Assembly (NCBI RefSeq): GCF_011603255.1
Contig: NZ_JAANCM010000004.1
Coordinates: 1 to 64,000 of the forward strand
Direction: 5' to 3'
Length of the DNA stretch: 64,000 bases
Origin: Ferranicluibacter rubi
Lineage (GTDB): Bacteria; Pseudomonadota; Alphaproteobacteria; Rhizobiales; Rhizobiaceae
A model generated the notes under the pieces. That model was not told the origin of the DNA, did not search any database, and saw only the letters and a program-made list of their open reading frames with translations. Shown here piece by piece: positions 58,048 to 64,000 of this stretch; positions within the stretch are counted from its first letter, which is position 1, and every line of letters starts with the position of its first letter. The position numbers and the translations under genes are program-made.

Positions 58048-58573
58048 GGCTTTTCTCCTGAAGGGCGACGATAACCGATTGAGCGACGACAGAGCAGAAG
58101 ACCGACGTTTCCGGCCCTTGCAGGAGGTCGCTCTCAAAGCTCGGCATGGGGATATGCTCGTTGATGGCGTTGCGCATCGCGCACATTGCGTCGAATGTGT
58201 CACGACTATTCATCCGCCAAACCTCGGCATCCTTTGTCAATCTCTCCACCCGCGAGAGCAGAGCGGCGTTCTCGGCCTTGAGTGCTGAAAGCGCTCGTCG
58301 CTTCGTCAGAGGCGCATAGCCGAGCGCCTTCATGGCGGCGATAAGTGTGCGGACGGAGCCTCTTGCAGAGTTTCGATGTTTTGAGGTTTGCTTTGACCAT
58401 TTCAGTGTAAAATCGTCCGACCTTTCGACATGAACACGATGCGCGATCCGGTCGATTTCGTCAGCTTCCGGCTCGGCTTTCACCTCAACCGCCTTGGCAA
58501 TCGCAGCCTGCACTTCCTCCCTTGTGAAGTTCTCGGAGGAAACGGAAGGGGAGAGGATGTCGGGGGTGCTCAT
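58040..58573 (-). CDS. Hypothetical coiled-coil protein, copy 2
   Basis: Identical to 11807-12340. Confidence 0.65.
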   Translation of the reverse strand: MSTPDILSPSVSSENFTREEVQAAIAKAVEVKAEPEADEIDRIAHRVHVERSDDFTLKWSKQTSKHRNSARGSVRTLIAAMKALGYAPLTKRRALSALKAENAALLSRVERLTKDAEVWRMNSRDTFDAMCAMRNAINEHIPMPSFESDLLQGPETSVFCSVVAQSVIVALQEKSHD

Positions 58574-59109
58574 GGGTTGATCTCCTGAGTGGGGGTGGAG
58601 AGGGCAGGAGGGCTTGGGAGAGGCATCCAGTGAGTGGGCATCATGGTATCTTCGGAGAAACCTCCATCCCAAGACAACCAAGCCGGGGGCTCGTTTTCAT
58701 CAACATCCGGGTCTGGTATCGATGTGTGCGTGGGTGGTATGAACCAAGATCCGGCACTGACGCGAAATGTCTTGCCCGGCGTTCCGTCGCCTTGCGGGCA
58801 AAACATAATGATTTCTGTACCGTCCTTTGGTGCGGTCTCGATAGGTTGCCACTCCACCCGCGACAGTAGGCCATCACGTTCGGCGGCGAGGGCTTCCAAC
58901 GAGATTTCGAAATTGGTCAGCGGAGCGGCGTCGAGCATGTCTTGCCATGTGGTCTCTAGGAGGACGGACCATTCTTCGCCAGCCTTCACCATTTCTCGGG
59001 ATGGCTTGATAGGTACAAGCATGTAGCCAGCCGGGAATGCCGCCGGCTCGGGCCGCACCTCCCCCTCTACCGCCGTCTCACTCCCTGTGCGGGTGTCGTG
59101 GGTGGTCAT
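58570..59109 (-). CDS. DUF551 protein, copy 2
   Basis: Identical to 12337-12876. Confidence 0.75.
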   Translation of the reverse strand: MTTHDTRTGSETAVEGEVRPEPAAFPAGYMLVPIKPSREMVKAGEEWSVLLETTWQDMLDAAPLTNFEISLEALAAERDGLLSRVEWQPIETAPKDGTEIIMFCPQGDGTPGKTFRVSAGSWFIPPTHTSIPDPDVDENEPPAWLSWDGGFSEDTMMPTHWMPLPSPPALSTPTQEINP

Positions 59110-59459
59110 GCTGCACACCATCCCATTGCGAGGTGATCACGGCGCTCGTCGTATGCTCGGTCGGGGTCGGGCAGACGGGATTCGTTGAGCGCGGTGTGGA
59201 AGTGTTCGGCGGCGTGCTCGGACTTCTGGATCTCGTCGGCGATGATCGCGAAGATGCCGTCCTTGACTGCGTGCGGTAGGCCGAGATAGCCGTTCCCGCG
59301 CGGGATCAGCCGCACCCCGTCGTCGAACGTGATGCTCGCGACATAGAAGCCGTCGCATTCGTCATCGACGAGCTCGGCGATACCCCGCGCATCAAAGCAC
59401 TCGGTGATCGGATAGATGCCGTCGAAATCGTAGTCGCAGGAGAACGGCTTGTTGCGCAT
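59106..59459 (-). CDS. Hypothetical acidic protein, copy 2
   Basis: Identical to 12873-13226. Confidence 0.65.
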   Translation of the reverse strand: MRNKPFSCDYDFDGIYPITECFDARGIAELVDDECDGFYVASITFDDGVRLIPRGNGYLGLPHAVKDGIFAIIADEIQKSEHAAEHFHTALNESRLPDPDRAYDERRDHLAMGWCAA

Positions 59460-59461
59460 GG

Positions 59462-60580
59462 TTATCCCTCGATCAGGCCGGTGACGTAGGTGTTGGTGGC
59501 GTCCGCGTCGGCGTGGCCTTTCAGCCGATCGTTGTGGGCGGAGAGGATCTGCTTGCCGATGTCGACGAGGTACTGCTCGGTGAGCTTGACCTTCTCGCGT
59601 GCGTGCGTGGCCATGAGACTTTCACGGTCGATCTCGCTCGCAAGCGCCTGATGGTACGCGAGCAGCACGGAATTGTTGGGCGCCGATGCTTGGGAGGTCT
59701 GTTCGGCGCCCGCATCAGCCGCGGGCTTTGTCTGCGCCGGCTGAGCTACTGGATTGGTGTTCTCGCCGCGTGCCCAAGCACGGAGACGGCGGCCGGTCTC
59801 CATAGAAACCTGCTTGCCGGGCTGGAAGAACTGAGCATACGGAGCATTCAGCTTGCCGTAGAATTCGCCGTTCTGCATCAGCGGCACGCCCTTGGCGTCC
59901 GGAGTGACCATGAACGAGATGGTCATATCGTAGAGCATATTTTGCTCGCAGATCGGCTGCCATCCGATGTTCTGGACGGTCATTTTCTTGCGGCCGTTGT
60001 GGTCCTCGATCTCGACCGGCTTCGTGACCTCGCGCGCCCGGAAGCAGAAAATGACGTGCGCCCTGACCTGCCGCAGGTTCTTCATCAGGTGCGTCTTGTG
60101 CTCGGACTTCGGAACAGCCCATGCCGGGAAATTGAACTTGTGCATCTCCCAATCGGCAAAGGACTCGTATGGCTTCTTCGCCAGCCGGACCATCTCGGCG
60201 GTGTGCATGTCGTGGAGCCCGCCGACGCCCTCCCACTCGTCGGAAGCGGAGTCGATAACAACGACGCGAGCGCCAACCTTGTCAACGGCCTCATTGATCG
60301 CCAGCCAGATCGCCTTGGGGCTGAACGGCGGCCGCATGTCCATGTACTTCACGCGGAACAGGAATTCCCTGAGGAGTTCGGACTGCGGCCGGGTGTCAAA
60401 GGGCGTGGGGAAGTAGTGCCGCGCGCGACCGCCCTCGGTGTCGATGAAAGCGATTGGCTCGTCGCCAGCAAGGCCCAGCGCCAACAGCAGCGCGCTGACG
60501 GTCTTGCCCGAGCCGGACGGCCCGGCAACGCCAATGATCAGGGACGTGTCATCTCGCACGCCATCGGTGAAGGTGTTCAT
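59462..60580 (-). CDS. Sak4-like ATPase, copy 2
   Basis: Identical to 13229-14347; Walker A GPSGSGKT present. Confidence 0.8.
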   Translation of the reverse strand: MNTFTDGVRDDTSLIIGVAGPSGSGKTVSALLLALGLAGDEPIAFIDTEGGRARHYFPTPFDTRPQSELLREFLFRVKYMDMRPPFSPKAIWLAINEAVDKVGARVVVIDSASDEWEGVGGLHDMHTAEMVRLAKKPYESFADWEMHKFNFPAWAVPKSEHKTHLMKNLRQVRAHVIFCFRAREVTKPVEIEDHNGRKKMTVQNIGWQPICEQNMLYDMTISFMVTPDAKGVPLMQNGEFYGKLNAPYAQFFQPGKQVSMETGRRLRAWARGENTNPVAQPAQTKPAADAGAEQTSQASAPNNSVLLAYHQALASEIDRESLMATHAREKVKLTEQYLVDIGKQILSAHNDRLKGHADADATNTYVTGLIEG

Positions 60581-61620
60581 CAGCACGGTCCTGCAATGGG
60601 GGTAGAGCGGTAGGGCTTGCTCTCGAAGAAGGGGAATGGATCCAGCCCGAGTCCCTGCAAACGCGGATCTTCGATCTCGCGGGCCGACCACGAGGTATCA
60701 ATATATGCGGGCATTTCGGCGGTCTGGATCTCGGTCGGGTATCCCGGCCAACGGTTCTCGGCCATGCACTTCCGCCATAGCAGAAAGGCGTTCGAGACCA
60801 TCTTCTCGCCGATGAGCCGGCCGCCATTGTCGACGCGGACGACGGACACCTCGTGCGGGGCTTCCTGCTCCTGCATGATGAAGAGGAAATCGAGCTTCAT
60901 CTCGTGGCGGTCGATCTGGGGGAACAGGCGACGGATGCCACGGCGATAGAACGCGTCCTGAAAATGATAGGTGTTGTTGTAGAGCGTGCGGGATACTGCC
61001 TGGGGCGAGACCTGCATGCCGGTGGTCTTGTAGTCGAGAATGGTCAGGCGATCGAGCGCGACGTCGAGGCGGTCGATGCGCGCCCGGGCCCAATGATCGC
61101 CGCACGGGTCGATCCAGGCGGCTGTGACCTCGTTCAGCAGGTTCGACGACGTGCCGGCAGGGTCCGCCAGACCGCGCAATGCCGGGTGCTCGCTGTCGAT
61201 GAATAGCGCGCGGGCCTTGGCGACCATGGCGAGCGCAGTCTTGTGGTCAGCGACAAGCAGCGGGATCGCACCATCTGCCTGTGCCGCCTTCCGCTCGCCC
61301 TGCGCCTTGCCACCCTTGTAATCCTTGGCGTCGATGACGCGGATCTCGGTCGGCTGGTTTAGGAGCAAGGCGTGTGCCGCACTGCCGATCTCGCGGATGT
61401 TGCTGTTCGCCTTCTCCTCGGGCTCCTGCGGGTTGAGACGCGGGTGAGCGGTGAAGGCGTGGCGCGGGCTCTCGTCGATGAGCTTGAGGGCGATCGAGCG
61501 GGAGAGGCTGGCAACGGGGGCCGGATCGGCGTGATAGGACGCCTCGGACATACGGTATAAGCCCGGCTCGACGATCGTCTCGGAGTGGATGAGGTCGATC
61601 ATTTCCATCTCCGGACTCAT
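60580..61620 (-). CDS. RecE-like exonuclease, copy 2
   Basis: Identical to 14347-15387; nuclease residues retained. Confidence 0.88.
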   Translation of the reverse strand: MSPEMEMIDLIHSETIVEPGLYRMSEASYHADPAPVASLSRSIALKLIDESPRHAFTAHPRLNPQEPEEKANSNIREIGSAAHALLLNQPTEIRVIDAKDYKGGKAQGERKAAQADGAIPLLVADHKTALAMVAKARALFIDSEHPALRGLADPAGTSSNLLNEVTAAWIDPCGDHWARARIDRLDVALDRLTILDYKTTGMQVSPQAVSRTLYNNTYHFQDAFYRRGIRRLFPQIDRHEMKLDFLFIMQEQEAPHEVSVVRVDNGGRLIGEKMVSNAFLLWRKCMAENRWPGYPTEIQTAEMPAYIDTSWSAREIEDPRLQGLGLDPFPFFESKPYRSTPIAGPC

Positions 61621-62147
61621 TGGAAGCTCACGGCGCCATCGTCGGCAGCCAGTTCAAACGCCTTCTTCCACTCTTGGTATCGCTGGTAGAACCAAGCGTC
61701 CCCGTGCGTCTGAGCGTCCGCATCGAAAGTCCTGAAGTCCTCAGAGAGCTTCTTGCTGACAACAGGGCCTATCGTGCCGTCGCAGTCGGAGAATTTGATG
61801 AGCTCCCAGAACAAGCCGCCTTTCGCAGCCCACGCGCCGCGAGAGTGGTTATGGCGTTCGCTGTCGCCGGGCACAGAAGGGTAGCCAGCAAGCTTTGCGA
61901 GCTCTTCTCGAAAATCATTGTATCCGCCGTAGGAGCCGGCGCGAAACCCGAAGGATTCTTCGGCCTGATAGACGCCACGATCCTCAAGCCCTTCTTCCCG
62001 CCCGGGAAAGTCGCGGCTGACGTAAACGACAAGATCATAGGCCTCTGGGGCAACGACGGTCAGCGTCTTGTCGTAGACATCCCCGTCGAGATACTTCACA
62101 TCGTCGATCTTGCTGAGCTTGCTGTAAGCGGTGACATCCAGACCCAT
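61617..62147 (-). CDS. Hypothetical phage protein, copy 2
   Basis: Identical to 15384-15914. Confidence 0.7.
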   Translation of the reverse strand: MGLDVTAYSKLSKIDDVKYLDGDVYDKTLTVVAPEAYDLVVYVSRDFPGREEGLEDRGVYQAEESFGFRAGSYGGYNDFREELAKLAGYPSVPGDSERHNHSRGAWAAKGGLFWELIKFSDCDGTIGPVVSKKLSEDFRTFDADAQTHGDAWFYQRYQEWKKAFELAADDGAVSFQ

Positions 62148-62362
62148 CACGCGGCCTCCTGCGCTGCAAACGCCTCGATCCACTCGACGGCCGTCTCCAC
62201 ATCCGGCATGTAACCGGGCGCGGTCATGCCCTTGAATCCGGGTACGAAGCCGTTGGTGACGCGGAAGACGGTGCCGGTGCTACGGCCGATTGTGACGTCG
62301 AGAACCTCGTGGGCCGACGCGTCCATGTTGGCGGGGTGCTTGGCGAGGGCGATGGTCTTCAT
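62147..62362 (-). CDS. Hypothetical small protein, copy 2
   Basis: Identical to 15914-16129. Confidence 0.6.
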   Translation of the reverse strand: MKTIALAKHPANMDASAHEVLDVTIGRSTGTVFRVTNGFVPGFKGMTAPGYMPDVETAVEWIEAFAAQEAA

Positions 62363-62745
62363 GCTGCACCGCCTTTTGCTTTTTCGATGACCGCTCGTGT
62401 TTCCTTGAGCATGTCGCCAACGCGGATCAGCAGCTCTTCTTTTGGGTCTCCCTCTGCAATCGCTCGACGAAGCATGACCAGATCGCCTTCGCGAACTTCC
62501 AATTCCGTCAGCAATTCAGGAGCGGCGGCGATCAGGCGAGCATTTGCTTCATAAAGCGTGATGCGATGCCGGGCGGCGGTGTGAGACATGCGGCAGACGT
62601 GAAACTCGCCATTCGCCATCGCCAGCGGCTTATCGCGCTCGGCATCTGAATGCTCGGGCTGGACAGAGACATAGGTCAGGCCGCTCTCGAAGCTGACAGA
62701 TGAAACGACCTTCCATGGACCCGGTGTGTGCTTGACGTCAGCCAT
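62359..62745 (-). CDS. HTPGPW-type phage protein, copy 2
   Basis: Identical to 16126-16512. Confidence 0.75.
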   Translation of the reverse strand: MADVKHTPGPWKVVSSVSFESGLTYVSVQPEHSDAERDKPLAMANGEFHVCRMSHTAARHRITLYEANARLIAAAPELLTELEVREGDLVMLRRAIAEGDPKEELLIRVGDMLKETRAVIEKAKGGAA

Positions 62746-62915
62746 CACACCCTCCCTGCGATCTCATACGCCCGCTCCTGCCGGCTGAACCCGGTGTGAG
62801 CCGCGTAGAGCGCGACAACGCCGATGACCGTGATCAGCACGATCAGCAGCACGTCGTTTGCGCGGGTGGCGAGGGCTTTCAGTGTTCGGGGGTCGATATC
62901 TTTGCGGGGGTGCAT
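62745..62915 (-). CDS. Small membrane protein, copy 2
   Basis: Identical to 16512-16682; single transmembrane segment. Confidence 0.6.
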   Translation of the reverse strand: MHPRKDIDPRTLKALATRANDVLLIVLITVIGVVALYAAHTGFSRQERAYEIAGRV

Positions 62916-62976
62916 GACCGTCTCCATGGTGATCCGTTTCGATATCCGCCGGTTGATGGGCGGATGCCGAAGCGGA

Positions 62977-63198
62977 TCAGGCAACGAAGCGAAGCTGCCC
63001 AGCTTTGATCTGCCGAGCATAGCGCGCGTTTTGACGATCAGAGCTGTACGGGTAGCGCTTGCCGGTCTTTGGCAGCTTCTTGGTCTTGCTGATGCCCTGC
63101 GGCTTGTCTGCGATCAGCACGGGGGCTGCAGCGAGAGGTTCCGAGTGCGCCATCATCGACATTGCGATGAGGGATCCAATTCCGATTGTTCCGCGCAT
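62977..63198 (-). CDS. Small exported-looking protein, copy 2
   Basis: Identical to 16744-16965; first gene after PL. Confidence 0.55.
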   Translation of the reverse strand: MRGTIGIGSLIAMSMMAHSEPLAAAPVLIADKPQGISKTKKLPKTGKRYPYSSDRQNARYARQIKAGQLRFVA

Positions 63199-63237
63199 TC
63201 CCATTTCTCCATCTCGCTTGGTGCGGTTGATGGAGAA

Positions 63238-63266
63238 AATGTACCCATTACGTGTACGATCGTCAA
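63238..63266 (-). promoter_or_regulatory. PL promoter and operator, copy 2
   Basis: Same sequence as 17005-17033, with ATGTACCCA at 63239-63247. Confidence 0.75.
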
Positions 63267-63333
63267 CCCCAAAATGTGTACAGTTTGGGTAATGGCGCAA
63301 CGCTATGATCTTGCAGGCGAATGGAGGTTCGGC

Positions 63334-63657
63334 ATGCAGGTGATCATGTTCCTGGCGGCGATGATGGTTTCAGATGCGGAGGTGCAGGAGGCACTTCGGG
63401 CGGCAGCCCTCTCGAACAAGATCGGAGAGGTGAAGGCATGCATTACCGAATATGCAGCGAAGATCGCGGTTCGCACGAACGAAAGCGCCTCGGCCACGGG
63501 GTCTTTAGCGGTTCGCTTCTGTGCATCGAAGATCGGGGAGGCTTACGAAGGCGCTCACGATCGTGGCCTGCTGATGGATGCCATGCAGAAGTATGGCGAG
63601 TTGCAGGCAACGAGATGTCGGATCGGCGAGCTGGACGCCGCTATATGCCCGAAATGA
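63334..63657 (+). CDS. Immunity-region small protein, copy 2
   Basis: Identical to 17101-17424; GGAGG before the ATG. Confidence 0.6.
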   Translation: MQVIMFLAAMMVSDAEVQEALRAAALSNKIGEVKACITEYAAKIAVRTNESASATGSLAVRFCASKIGEAYEGAHDRGLLMDAMQKYGELQATRCRIGELDAAICPK

Positions 63658-64000
63658 TCAGCGCGGCGTGAGCGCTGTGACCTTGGCAGCCCAAACGAGG
63701 TCTTGATCCTCCATCGGGCTTTCCGTCTGCGACAACAGATGGAAGAGCCCCTGCTCTGAGCCTTTCATGAGCTTCTTCACGAGAACCTTGCCCTCGATCG
63801 TCTCGACGATACACAGATGCCCGATCAGGTCGGCCGTCACCGGATTGCGCACGTCGTCGTAGAACACCAGCCACTGATTGAAGAATGGCCCGATGGAGTC
63901 GCCTCGTATTTCTAGGCCGACCGTGTGTTCTGTCCCTCCCGGCGGGGTTGGCACTTCTTCGAACTCCTCGTCTCCGTCGACGTAGAAATGGGCCTCTGAG
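63658..64000 (-). CDS. cI: CI-like repressor, copy 2 (cut by window end)
   Basis: C-terminal part (S24 peptidase domain with the Ser/Lys dyad) of the protein at 17425-17991. The start lies about 224 bp beyond the window. Two identical repressors would act in trans on both prophages. Confidence 0.92.
   Translation of the reverse strand, partial: SEAHFYVDGDEEFEEVPTPPGGTEHTVGLEIRGDSIGPFFNQWLVFYDDVRNPVTADLIGHLCIVETIEGKVLVKKLMKGSEQGLFHLLSQTESPMEDQDLVWAAKVTALTPR

Larger units (their letters stand above)
53320..64000. mobile_element. Second prophage copy in tandem, truncated by the window end
   Basis: Repeats 7087-17767 at an offset of exactly 46,233 bp in the same orientation. Translations of all genes agree except the integrase, which has three differences. 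It continues past the window. Confidence 0.95.

Overview
The window is alphaproteobacterial chromosome (about 7 kb of host genes) followed by a temperate, podovirus-like prophage integrated in a tRNA-Arg(CCT) gene. Pointers to Alphaproteobacteria are methionine synthase split into two genes, a phage-borne copy of the cell-cycle regulator GcrA, and the GC-rich codon use. An order such as Hyphomicrobiales is plausible but not proven by this sequence.

Host part (1-7057). All genes run on the minus strand: ROK sugar kinase, UPF0303/heme-degrading-domain protein and AGE-family sugar epimerase form one operon (6890 to 4293). Next comes a two-gene methionine synthase (Hcy-binding subunit, then pterin/B12/AdoMet subunit) with its own palindromic operator and a rho-independent terminator.

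Prophage (unit 7087-53319, 46,233 bp). The tRNA 3' half is the attachment core. Left arm, minus strand: about 18 tightly coupled genes (most joined by ATGA or TGATG overlaps) from a cI-controlled promoter PL (17005-17033) down to integrase. They carry a RecE-like exonuclease, a Sak4-like ATPase, small phage proteins, a tail-fibre-like protein, an Xis-like protein, HNH-AP2, integrase, and a GIY-YIG protein that shares the integrase's N-terminal domain. The switch (17000-18100) has an S24 repressor, a Cro-like protein, PL and PR sharing a 9-bp operator word, and a small plus-strand gene inside. Right arm, plus strand: early genes (DUF1064 nuclease, GcrA, DNA methyltransferase, replication initiator-like protein, double-HTH regulator). 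A separate minus-strand HTH operon (24493-25288) has its own direct-repeat operators. The late region follows: terminase, T7-type portal, scaffold, capsid, Bbp16-like cement, tail tube, internal virion proteins including a transglycosylase/M15 peptidase fusion, tail fibres, a glycosyltransferase/acetyltransferase conversion module, endolysin, overlapping spanins and a holin-like protein.

The most novel regulatory signal is an exact 12-bp word (CCTGTGCTTTGC) found six times, only on the plus strand of the late region. It sits where late promoters are needed, and a weak -10-like hexamer follows about 19 bp later. Two of the six would start transcription at the A of the ATG, giving leaderless mRNAs.

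At 53320 a second copy of the prophage starts in the same orientation and runs to the window end (offset exactly 46,233 bp). By comparing translations and reading the DNA I found it identical apart from three clustered non-synonymous differences in the integrase catalytic domain. This is a tandem double lysogen, or an assembly product of excised or concatemeric phage DNA.
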